Shown: positions 35,952-44,665 of the stretch, piece after piece | How positions within the stretch are numbered: the first letter of the stretch is position 1 | Layout of the letters: each line of letters opens with the position of its first letter | Assembly: GCA_018266075.1 (NCBI GenBank) | Contig: JAFEBB010000027.1 | Span: forward strand, 26,307 to 90,306 | Length of the DNA: 64,000 nucleotides | Reading direction: 5' to 3' | Source of the DNA: Deltaproteobacteria bacterium | GTDB taxonomy: Bacteria; Myxococcota; Myxococcia; Myxococcales; SZAS-1 | The notes under the pieces: generated by a model | Told to the model about the DNA's origin: nothing | The model's input: the letters and a program-made list of their open reading frames with translations, nothing else | Databases searched by the model: none | Program-made: the position numbers and the translations under genes

Positions 35952-38486
35952 TCAGAGCACCGCGCGGAAGCCCACGGTGGGCAGCACGTAGCGAATCGCG
36001 TTGCCGCCGATGATGCCGCCGGTCTCCTGGGACACCGTGGTGTTGAGGATGTCGACGTAGAAGTCGAGCAGCCACGTGTTCCACACCGCGCGCTTGTCGA
36101 TGCGCAGGTCGAGCTGGAACTCGGGATCGCTGCGCGAGATATTCGAGCCGAAGATGGTCGTCAGCGGCGTGCCCGTCTGGACGAGCACGCGCGAGCCGAA
36201 CTCCCAGTTTCTCGGTAGGCGAATGCCTGCAACGAAGTTGAGGATGTGCGTTCGGTCGAAGTCCGAAGGGCCCCAGGTGCCGTCGTCATTCTGTCGCTCC
36301 GAGCGCGAGAGCGTGTAGCTGATCCAACCGAAGATTCCGTTCGAGTCGCGGTGTCGCAAGAGCAGCTCCGCGCCGTACGCGCGGCCCACGCGGCGCGTGT
36401 ACAGGTCGGAGATGGATTGCGGCTGTGAGTTTCCCGCTGTCGGCGGCCCGAGCTGCCAGGGCGCATAGGTCGGCTGCGGCTGCTGCACGCTGCTGACGCT
36501 CGGGTTGACCGTGAGGTCGAAGAGCACTGGGTTGTTATCATTATAATAGAGATTGAAGTCGAGATCGCTCGAGGCGCCGAGCCTCGTCTCCGCGCCGATG
36601 CTGGTCTGGGTCGACGCGAGGAGCCCCAGATCCAGTGAGGACTGCTCCAGGCCCGGGACCGGAACGAACAGCCGCGGCGGCTGGTGGAAGCGCCCCACGA
36701 CGCCCTTGAGCGTGGTTCCGCCGACCTCCGCATCGGAGAGCACGTAGCGGGCCATCAAGCGCGGGTCGAGGCTGGTCTGGTTCACGGTCTGCGGCGTTCC
36801 CGTCTCGTGGTACAGGTCCGCGCGCACGCCGGGGATGACCGAGAGCTTCGGCGCGGGGCGCAGCACCGCCTCGACGAACACGCCCGCAGTGGTGAACGTG
36901 CCGTCGGGATTCTCGAGGGTGTTGAGCGCGCTCGGCGCGCCGCCGTCGGGTGGCGCGTTGATGGTCGACACGGTGACGTCCGCGCCGGCGTTCAGGTCGA
37001 GCACGCTCGCGACCTGCTGGTGAACGCGCGCTTGCGGATTGATCGACCAGACCTTGCCGCCGCTACCCGAGCCAACCGAGCGATCGCTGTCGGTCGCGAG
37101 CAGGCTGTTGTCGTAGCCGAGCACCACGCGGAAGAGCTGGTTAGACTCGGCGTCGCCGTGGCGGTAGCGCAGATCCACGCGGTGGAAGGTGAAGAGCGCC
37201 ACCGTGAGCAGCGGGGCGGTGTCGCTCGTGCGCACGCGAACGACGTCCTCCGCGCCGTAGGCGAAGACCGTCCAGCGGTTCAAGGATGGGCCGCCGTCGA
37301 GGCGAAGTTGATAGTCCCAATAGGCGAGCTTCAAGTCGGGCGTGAGCAGGCTCAAGATGAGTCCCGGATAGCCCGTGCGCCCCGCGGCGGTGACGGTCAC
37401 GCCGAGAGGCTCGATGGGCTCGCGCACCAGCACGCCGGTCTGCACGAGGTTCACGTCGATATCGATCTTGTGCTCGTCGGGTTTTCCAGCGCGCGTCTGG
37501 CCGTCGATGATTCCACCGGTGTAGCCGCCGTACTGCACGGGGAAGCCGCCCGGATAGAAGTCGACGTGATCGATGAGCTCGGGGTGCACCACGCTCGGTC
37601 CGCCGAAGAGGTGGAAGAGCAGCGGGAGCCGGACGCCGTCGAGGAAGATGCCCGTATCGCCCGGGCTCGAGCCGCGCACGATGGGGAGCGGGAGCAGGCT
37701 CATCACCTGGCTCACGCCCGGCAGCGTGTTCACCGCGCGGAACGGATCGCCGAAGGTGCCGGGCACGCGCGTGAGCTCGCGTCCGGAGAGCGTGGTTCGT
37801 GAGACCTCGGTGCGGTCGCGATCGCTGCGCACGGTTGCTTCGTACGGGTCGTAGCTCTTGCGCGTGAGCAGGTACTTCACAGCCAGCCGCACGCCTTTGC
37901 CGACGCGCTCGGTCTGCAGAAACTTCTCGTGCGTGTCCCCGAAGACCTGCACTTTCAAAGGCAGCCCCGAGCGGACCGCGACGTTGAACGCACCCTTCTC
38001 ATCGCTCTGGGTCTGCACATCGTGCCCATCGGGATCGGTGACGATGATGGTCGCGCGCACGACGGGATTTCGCGTGCCGCGCTCGATGAGGAGTCCCTCG
38101 AGGACCGCGTCGCGCTGCGGCTCGTCGGGCATCGGCGGTGGAGGCGGCGGCATGAAGGTCTGCGTGAATGGCAGACGCACGGGCACCGGTTCACCGTTCG
38201 CCGTCGCAGGCTTGAAGCGGAACTTCTTCACACCTTCGACGACGGTCGCATCGGCCTTGGGCTCGAGGCTGGTCTGGACTTCGATGTCGCTGACCATTCC
38301 ATCGACGCCTACGGTGATCATCACCGTGACCTGACTCGGCGCGTGCAATGGCGGCGCGTCGGCCGGGTAGTCGATCTGCGGCATCTCGAGGGCCACGGGC
38401 GGCGTGACGGCCATGGGCGCAGGCGGCTCCGCACCGGCGTCGACAGGACCGGAAGCAGTCAGCGCGAGGGCGAGGAGCGCGATCAC
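35952..38486 (-). CDS. TonB-dependent outer-membrane receptor with an N-terminal TonB C-terminal-like domain
   Basis: The start is GTG 38486, overlapping the upstream stop (GTGA), which gives a signal peptide (IALLALALTASGPVDAGA) and 844 residues. Residues about 38-110 match the TonB C-terminal domain (QVTVMITVGVDGMVSDIEVQ, VVEGVKKFRFKPA), then Pro-rich PPPPPPMP. A CarboxypepD_reg-like domain follows (AVLEGLLIERGTRNPVVRATI). A plug domain has LPGVSQVMSLLPLPIVRGSS and PELIDHVDFYPGGFPVQYGG. A 500-residue beta-barrel ends with the aromatic-Leu-type TVGFRAVL. TonB domains usually sit on a separate inner-membrane protein, so this fusion is unusual, though I know of similar fusions in myxobacteria. 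The substrate is unknown. Confidence 0.83.
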   Translation of the reverse strand: MIALLALALTASGPVDAGAEPPAPMAVTPPVALEMPQIDYPADAPPLHAPSQVTVMITVGVDGMVSDIEVQTSLEPKADATVVEGVKKFRFKPATANGEPVPVRLPFTQTFMPPPPPPMPDEPQRDAVLEGLLIERGTRNPVVRATIIVTDPDGHDVQTQSDEKGAFNVAVRSGLPLKVQVFGDTHEKFLQTERVGKGVRLAVKYLLTRKSYDPYEATVRSDRDRTEVSRTTLSGRELTRVPGTFGDPFRAVNTLPGVSQVMSLLPLPIVRGSSPGDTGIFLDGVRLPLLFHLFGGPSVVHPELIDHVDFYPGGFPVQYGGYTGGIIDGQTRAGKPDEHKIDIDVNLVQTGVLVREPIEPLGVTVTAAGRTGYPGLILSLLTPDLKLAYWDYQLRLDGGPSLNRWTVFAYGAEDVVRVRTSDTAPLLTVALFTFHRVDLRYRHGDAESNQLFRVVLGYDNSLLATDSDRSVGSGSGGKVWSINPQARVHQQVASVLDLNAGADVTVSTINAPPDGGAPSALNTLENPDGTFTTAGVFVEAVLRPAPKLSVIPGVRADLYHETGTPQTVNQTSLDPRLMARYVLSDAEVGGTTLKGVVGRFHQPPRLFVPVPGLEQSSLDLGLLASTQTSIGAETRLGASSDLDFNLYYNDNNPVLFDLTVNPSVSSVQQPQPTYAPWQLGPPTAGNSQPQSISDLYTRRVGRAYGAELLLRHRDSNGIFGWISYTLSRSERQNDDGTWGPSDFDRTHILNFVAGIRLPRNWEFGSRVLVQTGTPLTTIFGSNISRSDPEFQLDLRIDKRAVWNTWLLDFYVDILNTTVSQETGGIIGGNAIRYVLPTVGFRAVL

Positions 38487-39367
38487 CGCCACGTGAACCA
38501 CCAGCCGAGCTGGAAGCCCTGGTTTCGCCACCACTGGGTGAGGACGACCTGCTTGCCTGTTTCGGGATCGACGCGCCCGAACGAGTCCTGACACTCCGTC
38601 CACTGCGCATTGAGCTGCGCGTATGGGCCGGTGGAGAAGAGCGGGCCCACGACGAACAAGTACTCGGTCCGCGCGAGCGTGGAGAGCGCGTCGCCAGAGC
38701 AGCTCTGGAGCTTCTCGGAATCGGAGAGCGTGCGGCTCACCGGTTCAGAGCCTGGAGAGAAGCTTCCGGTGTCTCGGGTTTGGTCGTCGATGCTCAATCC
38801 GCCGTAGCCGAGGCCGACGGCGACGGAGAGCCCGCGCCACACGTGCAGCTCGGGCTCGGCGGTGATGCTCCAGCGCACGCCGCCTGGGCCGCCACCGTAG
38901 AGCAGGGTGAGTCCCGCTTCCCAGTACGCGTCGACGCGATAGCTCGGCCGGAGGATGACCGCGTTGCTGGTGAACGCGAGTGCGGGTCCGATTCCGTGGA
39001 CGTCTGCCCAGCCGTAACCGAGCGCGACGCGCAGCCCGGGCTCGGTCCAGGCCTGCACGTCCTCTTGTGTGGGCAGGCTCAGTCGAACGCGATCCGACTG
39101 CGCGAGGTCGATCATCTCCTTCTCGTCCATCACGTGGACGATGACGCCGCCGTCGCTCGAGTCGCCGCCGTCGAGGGTCGACGTGCCGCCGTCGTCGCTG
39201 CTTGGGCCGAGCGAGGGCGAGGCCCCGCCATCCAACGGACCTGCGTCCACGTCGAGCGCGCCGGCGTCGACGACGGCGCTCATCGGCGCGCCCGCGTCGA
39301 CGTCGAGGCCCGCGTCTGGGTCGGCCGCGGCCACGCTCAGCGCGACCATCCAGAGCGCTAGGGACAT
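38483..39367 (-). CDS. Secreted protein, probable outer-membrane beta-barrel
   Basis: The 294-residue protein starts at ATG 39367, inside the last codons of the upstream lipoprotein gene. A signal peptide (SLALWMVALSVAAA) is followed by a DAG-repeat linker (DPDAGLDVDAGAPMSAVVDAG and more). The rest has alternating strands with aromatic girdles (GLRVALGYGWADV, RPSYRVDAYWEAGLTLLYGG, LSVAVGLGYGG) ending GFQLGWWFTWR, as in a small barrel. The last residue pattern (aromatic-x-Trp-Arg) is not a classic terminal Phe. It is translationally coupled to the TonB-fused receptor and probably works with it. The function is unknown. Confidence 0.7.
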   Translation of the reverse strand: MSLALWMVALSVAAADPDAGLDVDAGAPMSAVVDAGALDVDAGPLDGGASPSLGPSSDDGGTSTLDGGDSSDGGVIVHVMDEKEMIDLAQSDRVRLSLPTQEDVQAWTEPGLRVALGYGWADVHGIGPALAFTSNAVILRPSYRVDAYWEAGLTLLYGGGPGGVRWSITAEPELHVWRGLSVAVGLGYGGLSIDDQTRDTGSFSPGSEPVSRTLSDSEKLQSCSGDALSTLARTEYLFVVGPLFSTGPYAQLNAQWTECQDSFGRVDPETGKQVVLTQWWRNQGFQLGWWFTWR

Positions 39368-40344
39368 GGCCACCAGCTTGGCTTCGCCGCGGTGTGGTCC
39401 CACTCCGGCGTGATGCAGAACGGATCGTCGGCGCAGCCACTCAGCCCGTAGGTCCACATCGTCGGACAGAACGGGCCCGTCTCCACGATGGCCAGGTAGT
39501 CGCTACCGAGGCACACGACCGTGCCGGATTTGCCGCTCGGATCGATCGGATCGGGATTCTCCTGCGCCTCGCCAAGAAGTTGATGGCCGTCGATGGTTTC
39601 GCACAGGAACGTCAACGCTTCATCCGCCGTCAGCGGGTGCACCTCGATCACGGTGCTCACGGGCGCGTGGCTGCAACCTCCGTCGCCAGCCGGCGAATAC
39701 GGCGGCGCCGAGAGGAACGAGAAGCCTTGAGGCGGATCATCGCAGCCGGGTGCCGGGTAGAAGTTGGAGTTCTCGGCGAAGCCGCCCTCGCGGAAGACCA
39801 GCCGCTGTTGTGACGCATGGAGCGAGTAGAAGCTCGCGGCGACGACGTTGTCTTGCTGCCCGCCGACGGGGCCGCCGAAGTGCCCCTCGCCCTCGCCCTT
39901 GCTGACGACGCCGAAGATCGTGAGCTGTCCATCGCCGTCGAGATCCTCGGCGACGACCAGCGTGCCGTAGGCGATTCGCGTTTGGTCGTCGCCCACCGAG
40001 ACGGAGGCGTCGGGAAGCGCGGAGAGCGAGATGGTGAAGCTCCCGTCGGCGGCGATGGGAACCGAGGCCTCGATCTGGCCGGGAAACACGCCGTACAGAT
40101 CGGGGCACGCCAGCCCCGCGTCCTGGTACTTCTGGCAGAGCGGGTCGATGTTCGGAATGGTGGCCCAGACGAGCGCGCCAACCAGAGGGGCGCTCGGGTC
40201 CTGGCGAATGAGCGAGGCCGTGTCCACGTGACCGTGGATCACCACGAGCGGCGGCGCCGAGACCGAGAGGTCGTGCACGCCGCCGCCGCAGGCGCAGAGC
40301 AGCAGCAACGCCGACGCAATGCCCAGCGAGCGCTCAGAGGTCAT
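39358..40344 (-). CDS. Lipoprotein in the TonB-fused receptor operon
   Basis: The 328-residue protein from ATG 40344 has a signal peptide and lipobox (LLLLCACGGG). The mature part starts with a small beta domain (VVIHGHVDTASLI). It has regions resembling calcium or Asp-rich loops (AEDLDGDGQLTIFG) and about ten Cys in the second half (GCDDPPQG, FCETIDGHQ, CADDPFC). It overlaps both neighbours (11 nt upstream, 10 nt downstream), so it belongs to one operon. It may be a surface-exposed substrate-binding partner of the receptor, like SusD relative to SusC, but I see no SusD sequence features. Confidence 0.7.
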   Translation of the reverse strand: MTSERSLGIASALLLLCACGGGVHDLSVSAPPLVVIHGHVDTASLIRQDPSAPLVGALVWATIPNIDPLCQKYQDAGLACPDLYGVFPGQIEASVPIAADGSFTISLSALPDASVSVGDDQTRIAYGTLVVAEDLDGDGQLTIFGVVSKGEGEGHFGGPVGGQQDNVVAASFYSLHASQQRLVFREGGFAENSNFYPAPGCDDPPQGFSFLSAPPYSPAGDGGCSHAPVSTVIEVHPLTADEALTFLCETIDGHQLLGEAQENPDPIDPSGKSGTVVCLGSDYLAIVETGPFCPTMWTYGLSGCADDPFCITPEWDHTAAKPSWWPCP

Positions 40345-40918
40345 ACGCCGCTCCGAGCCGGGCAAAGCCGCCGAGGCGATCTTCGGTCGCGCCATCGACG
40401 CGGGCCCACGTGGCGCAAGGTCCCACCGCGATGAGACCGCGGATTCCCGCACGCAGGTGGAGCGTCAATCCAATCTCGCCGAAGAGCTCCGGCCCCCACG
40501 ACCAGCTCGTCTGTCGACCGCCCGGGACGCCCGCGGCCTGGATGCGCTGGATCTGATGTCGGCTGAGGACCTCGTAGACACCGGCGCCGCCTGCGCCGAG
40601 CTGCGCGAAGAGCTGTGCTGAGCCGAGCGTGCGTTGCGCGCCGATCGCCGCGGCGAGCTGCAGCTGGTGATGGTCGATGAGCCAGCTCTCGTTGGCTGCG
40701 GAGGCGAGCGCCCAGCCGAGTCGGCCCGAGGCGAAGAAGGGTGAGAGGCCGAGCGTGCGTCGAACCTCGGCGGTGGCGCCGAGCGCGAGGCCTTGATCGA
40801 GCGCCAGCGGCGTCGAGGTCTGGGCGGCGGCGCTCAGCTCCCAGCGCGGTCCCGGGACGTCCGGGGGCGCGTCGGCCAGCGCGGCGACGAGGAGCAGCGG
40901 TGCGAGAGGGACGAGCAA
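40334..40918 (-). CDS. Secreted protein, probable small outer-membrane beta-barrel
   Basis: First gene of the four-gene operon: 194 residues from TTG 40918. Its signal peptide (LVPLAPLLLVAALADAPP) is followed by regular amphipathic strands (RWELSAAAQTSTPLALDQ, LGWALASAANES, QLQLAAAIGAQRTLG, ELFGEIGLTLHLRAG) and a C-terminal FARLGAAYDL. The strand count and small size fit an eight-stranded barrel. No family is recognised. TTG is chosen because the frame opens there and the signal peptide is complete. Confidence 0.65.
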   Translation of the reverse strand: MLVPLAPLLLVAALADAPPDVPGPRWELSAAAQTSTPLALDQGLALGATAEVRRTLGLSPFFASGRLGWALASAANESWLIDHHQLQLAAAIGAQRTLGSAQLFAQLGAGGAGVYEVLSRHQIQRIQAAGVPGGRQTSWSWGPELFGEIGLTLHLRAGIRGLIAVGPCATWARVDGATEDRLGGFARLGAAYDL

Positions 40919-41110
40919 AGCGTCACGAGTTCGAAGCGGCCCGGGTGGAGACTACCCGATACGCACGATGCCGTTAAAACGACGTTGCCGTGAGGGGAGC
41001 TTCAGGAGCCCGCTTCGGGAGGCCTGGCGCCTCACTTGCTCGAGGCGCTTCATCGAGGAGGCGCGTCCTTGCGCCGGCTGGCAGGATGGTCCCTCTGATC
41101 GCGAGGCCCC

Positions 41111-42106
41111 ATGAGCGACGCCATCCACGACTTCTGGACCTGGTGGAAGACCCACAACGAGTCCTACGCGCACGCCTTCGACAGCCACCAGCCGCTCTCG
41201 GATGAGCTCATCGGCGAGATGAACGAGCGCGTGGCCGCCATCTCCAAGAACCTCGATTGGGAGTTCGGTCCCGGGTCGAAGAGCCGGCACCATCTCTGCC
41301 TGAGCGCCGGGGGCGATCCCGTCCTGCGGGTGATAACCGAGCGATGGCTGAAGAAGGGGCCGCCCGCGTCCGAGGTCTGGGAGTACTACCCGGCGCGCCA
41401 GCCGCACGGCTCGGCGGGAATTTCCCTTCGCTTCGACGGTCACGACATCCCACTTGATAAGTATCAATTCGAGATTGTCGAAGACACCAACCGCGAGGTG
41501 CTCGACATTCAGGCGTTTCATCCGTCCTTCGCAGCCATGAAGGACGAGAACGCGCGAGGACAGGCGCTCTTCATCAGCCTCGACAACCTGCTCGGCGAGG
41601 ACGGCGTCGAGCAGTGGCTCGGAGACATCAAGGTCGTGGATGCGTCGCCGGCGAACGCAGCATCGAGCGCCGACCTTCGCGATCGTATGAACGAGCTCGC
41701 GTCGCGTGCGAAGGGAGATCGCTGGTGCAGCATGCAAGGCGAGCGGGATGGCCGACCATCGTTCGTCACCGCGAACCTCGCGGTGAAGCGGATGCAGCAC
41801 CTGCTCCTCGAGATGCACCTGACGGTGACGCTGCCTTTCGCGAAGCCCAACGAACACGGACTGCCGACCAAAGAGGAGTCCACGGCGCTTGACGCCCTCG
41901 AGGATGAGCTCTTCGCCACCCTCGACGCGCACGCGCTCTACCTGGGACGAATGACAGGCAACGGCGTGCGCACCTTGCATTTCCGCGTGATGGAAGGTGG
42001 TCCGGCGCCCTCGCTCGTGGAGCGCTGGGCGGAGAAGCACAAGGACAAGAAAAGGGTCTTCGAGATTCACATGGACCCACGCTGGGAGAAGCGCGCGTGG
42101 CGGTAG
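41111..42106 (+). CDS. Hypothetical protein with C-terminal DUF695-like region
   Basis: A 331-residue soluble protein from ATG 41111, alone between two reverse operons. The N-terminal half (DFWTWWKTHNESYAHAF, LDWEFGPGSKSRHHLCLSAGG) and the middle (GFEIVEDTN region) are conserved-looking acidic/aromatic segments. The C-terminal third (DALEDELFATLDAHALYLGRM, then GVRTLHFRVMEGG) matches the DUF695 pattern. The domain is of unknown function and is found beside regulators and toxin-like genes in other genomes. A gap of 192 bases before it holds nothing recognisable. Confidence 0.65.
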   Translation: MSDAIHDFWTWWKTHNESYAHAFDSHQPLSDELIGEMNERVAAISKNLDWEFGPGSKSRHHLCLSAGGDPVLRVITERWLKKGPPASEVWEYYPARQPHGSAGISLRFDGHDIPLDKYQFEIVEDTNREVLDIQAFHPSFAAMKDENARGQALFISLDNLLGEDGVEQWLGDIKVVDASPANAASSADLRDRMNELASRAKGDRWCSMQGERDGRPSFVTANLAVKRMQHLLLEMHLTVTLPFAKPNEHGLPTKEESTALDALEDELFATLDAHALYLGRMTGNGVRTLHFRVMEGGPAPSLVERWAEKHKDKKRVFEIHMDPRWEKRAWR

Positions 42107-42128
42107 CATCGAGCAATCTCATTTCTAA

Positions 42129-42392
42129 ATGCGTTCCAGATGGAGTTGCCGCTCAGCCGGAGGCTTTGAGCAGCGCATCGCGATCATCATCACGGCTGGT
42201 CTCCTCGCTGCATGCTCGGGCTCTTCGGGCTCCACCGACACCGGGACGACCACCGGCTTGAGCACCACCAGCCACACCTCGGGCAACTCGGGCGGCAACA
42301 ACAGCAGCGGCACGGGCACCACCGGGTGCAACCCCACCTGTCAGAGCACCTGCGACTGCCCCGTGCCGCAGAGCTATCCATCGTGCTCGTAG
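42129..42392 (+). CDS. Small Cys-rich lipoprotein, apparently cut short by an amber codon
   Basis: ATG 42129 opens 87 codons: a signal with lipobox (LLAAC), a Ser/Thr/Gly/Asn linker, then a Cys-rich end (CNPTCQSTCDCPVPQSYPSC). The frame stops at TAG 42390-42392. Without that codon it would continue QSCTNGVCG to TGA 42420-42422, completing the Cys pairs as in similar Cys-rich tails. So the TAG looks like a point mutation in a slightly longer gene, or a base error. The region is less GC-rich than its surroundings. Confidence 0.5.
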   Translation: MRSRWSCRSAGGFEQRIAIIITAGLLAACSGSSGSTDTGTTTGLSTTSHTSGNSGGNNSSGTGTTGCNPTCQSTCDCPVPQSYPSCS

Positions 42393-42490
42393 CAGTCGTG
42401 CACGAACGGCGTGTGCGGCTGATCCCTGGCGCATGAAGGACGTGTCGGGGCCAGGAAGCCACTCCCAGATCCACCACTGAGTTCAAGTCA

Positions 42491-42518
42491 GGATGTGGGA
42501 GGCGCTTCCAAGCGCCGA
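42491..42518. repeat. Dispersed palindromic repeat, copy 2
   Basis: GGATGTGGGA is followed by GGCGCTT-CC-AAGCGCC (42501-42516), a perfect 7-bp hairpin, then GAC. It matches the element at 28586-28612 in 24 or so of 27 positions. It begins 5-6 nt after the stop of the histidine kinase gene (reverse strand), so it may act as its terminator. Confidence 0.55.
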
Positions 42519-42523
42519 CAGCC

Positions 42524-44404
42524 TCAGGCCCTCCGCGACACCCGCTCGATGAGCGCTTGAAGCTCAGCGAGCTCGGCGGGCTTGTAGAGCACGTTCGGCC
42601 GGCGAGCCTCGACGAGCGCGGCAGCGGGAGGCGTCGTCGGACCGCCGGTCATCACGATGGTGCGCGGGTCGAGCCGCGGATCGATTGATGTGCAGCGCGC
42701 GAGCCAGCTCTCGGCGCCGCCCTCGGGCATCATCAAGTCGCAGAGCACCACGTCGTGCAGCGACTTGGCGGCCACCTCGAGCGCTTGATCCACCGACGCG
42801 GCCGCGTCGACCTGGAACGACGGCGCGAGCGCCAGCGTCATGACCTCACGCAGATCGTCGTTGTCTTCAATCACCAGCACGCGAAGTCGCTTCGCGCTCG
42901 GGACACTCGCAGGCGTCGGCGGCGCCGTCGCGCTGGGCGAGCTCGCGAGCTCGGCGGCCGGAAGCTCCAGCACCATCTCAGTGCCCTCGTGATCCGAACG
43001 CCCAACGAAGAGCGTGCCCCCTTGCCGAACCATCAGGCCTCGCGAGACAGCCAGGCCCAGACCCGTGCCCTCGCCGACGGGCTTCGTCGTCGCGAACGGC
43101 TCGAACAGCCGATCGCGCACTGCCGGAGAGATGCCCGGACCATCGTCGGCGACCGTGAGCTGCACGCGCTCTCCCGCGCGCACCGCGTGGATGAGAACGC
43201 CGCCTGGTGCCGGCCGCTCCTTCAGCGCGTGCGCGGCATTAACCAGAAGGTTCACGATCACCTGCTGCAAGAGCCGCGGGTCGCCGCGCGCGTAGAGCGA
43301 ACCATCCACGGACACCTCGACCTGAATCCCGGCCGTCGAGACGGACGCGGCCGCGATGGCCTGGCTCACCACGGGGGCGACGGCAAACGCGGTCGCCGGC
43401 GTGGTCGTGGAAGAGGGCGGCCGACCGACCTCCAGGAGCTGGCTCACGATCGCCGAGATGTGCTGCGTGGCCGCGCGAACCCGCTCGATGCGCTCTCGCG
43501 TCGCCGGCGCCTTTGCCTCCTCGAGCTGCAGCTCGAGCTGCTCCAGGTTCTGGAGGATGACCATCGCCGGGTTGTTGATCTCGTGCGCGACGCCAGCCGC
43601 GATCCGGCCCAGCCCCGCCAGGCGCTCGTGTTGATCGGCCCGCGCCTGCGCCTCGAGGAGCTGGCGCGTGCGCGAGGCCACCTCTTGCTCGAGGTTCTTG
43701 GAGAGCGCATCGAGCCGGCCCGCGTCCTCCACGAACCTGCGCGCGTAGCTCATGCCGATGCCTCCCACGACCAGCACCGTCATCGCTTCCGTCATCTGGG
43801 GAATGGCGATGACGTGGGTGAACGTCAGCGTGTCGCAGATGCCGGTGAGCACCAGGACTGTCGCGCCGATCATGGGCAGGCGCGCGTGCCAGCCATCGCG
43901 CCAACGTCGACCGCCGCCGAACGCCGTGCCGAGGATGGCGACGAAGAGGAACGCCAAGCAGAAGAGCCCCAGCGGCGTGGCCTCGGCGTGCGTGTAGGTC
44001 ACGCCGATCCACTCGACGCGAACCTGCTGCAGCGGCCCCACCACAAGCGTGCCCGGCAGGACGGCCAAGAAGGCCATGACCGCGATCGCGAAGACGGCGG
44101 CGTTCTCGATGGTGCGAAGCAGCCGGCGTTCAGAGATGGCGAAGAGCCGAATCCAACCGAGGCCGTAGAGCAGGGAGGACGCGAGGGCGAGGCGCTCACC
44201 GACCAGCACGTCGCGTTCGCTCAACGTGACCACGTTGGAGAGATTGAAGAAGGAATACGCCGCGGCGGCCGTGGCGACGAACGAGAACGCTCGGAGCTCG
44301 CGCCACCCAGGTGCTCGGGAGATCGCGAGCGCGAGACCGGCCATCAACAGGCCGCTCAGCGTGCCGGCCGCGCCAATCAAAATCCCCGGGTTGATCTCTG
44401 TCAT
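42524..44404 (-). CDS. Hybrid sensor histidine kinase with 7TM-type input and C-terminal receiver
   Basis: From ATG 44404 the protein has 626 residues; ATG 44434 would add ten. Seven hydrophobic helices (about 5-225) form the input. They are followed by a coiled coil and the HisKA domain with the phosphoacceptor His in AAGVAHEINNPAMVIL. The ATPase domain has VNLLVNAAHALKE (N box), ADDGPGISPA (G1) and GTGLGLAVSRGL (G2). A C-terminal receiver has VLVIEDNDDL and the phospho-Asp in VVLCDLMMPEGG, with a late Lys in VLYKPAEL. The receiver ends the relay within the protein; no output regulator is adjacent. The signal is unknown. Confidence 0.9.
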   Translation of the reverse strand: MTEINPGILIGAAGTLSGLLMAGLALAISRAPGWRELRAFSFVATAAAAYSFFNLSNVVTLSERDVLVGERLALASSLLYGLGWIRLFAISERRLLRTIENAAVFAIAVMAFLAVLPGTLVVGPLQQVRVEWIGVTYTHAEATPLGLFCLAFLFVAILGTAFGGGRRWRDGWHARLPMIGATVLVLTGICDTLTFTHVIAIPQMTEAMTVLVVGGIGMSYARRFVEDAGRLDALSKNLEQEVASRTRQLLEAQARADQHERLAGLGRIAAGVAHEINNPAMVILQNLEQLELQLEEAKAPATRERIERVRAATQHISAIVSQLLEVGRPPSSTTTPATAFAVAPVVSQAIAAASVSTAGIQVEVSVDGSLYARGDPRLLQQVIVNLLVNAAHALKERPAPGGVLIHAVRAGERVQLTVADDGPGISPAVRDRLFEPFATTKPVGEGTGLGLAVSRGLMVRQGGTLFVGRSDHEGTEMVLELPAAELASSPSATAPPTPASVPSAKRLRVLVIEDNDDLREVMTLALAPSFQVDAAASVDQALEVAAKSLHDVVLCDLMMPEGGAESWLARCTSIDPRLDPRTIVMTGGPTTPPAAALVEARRPNVLYKPAELAELQALIERVSRRA

Positions 44405-44665
44405 CACGCCACCGCCGTCCCAAGGCGTCAGCATGATTATCGAGTCGGATTGATCATGGCGAAAAATCCGGTCTGTGGTCTTTCATACAGTTGCCTCACA
44501 ACTCCAAGTGAGGTTTGGGAAGCCCCTTCCACCACTGGGGGCGCCAAATCGATGTGCAAGGCGTGCCAACTCTCGAAAGTTGCTGAACGCGCCGCTCCAC
44601 GGGTCGAAGATCGATCAGGCGATACTTGGAGATAGCACCATGCGCACGGCTCTACGGCTCTTTCG

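Noticed and set aside
44456..44635. A forward 59-codon frame starting AKNPVCGLSYSC with several Cys, in the gap after the histidine kinase start
   Set aside because: No ribosome site, no recognisable domain and an irregular composition; it may be chance or part of the decayed region.
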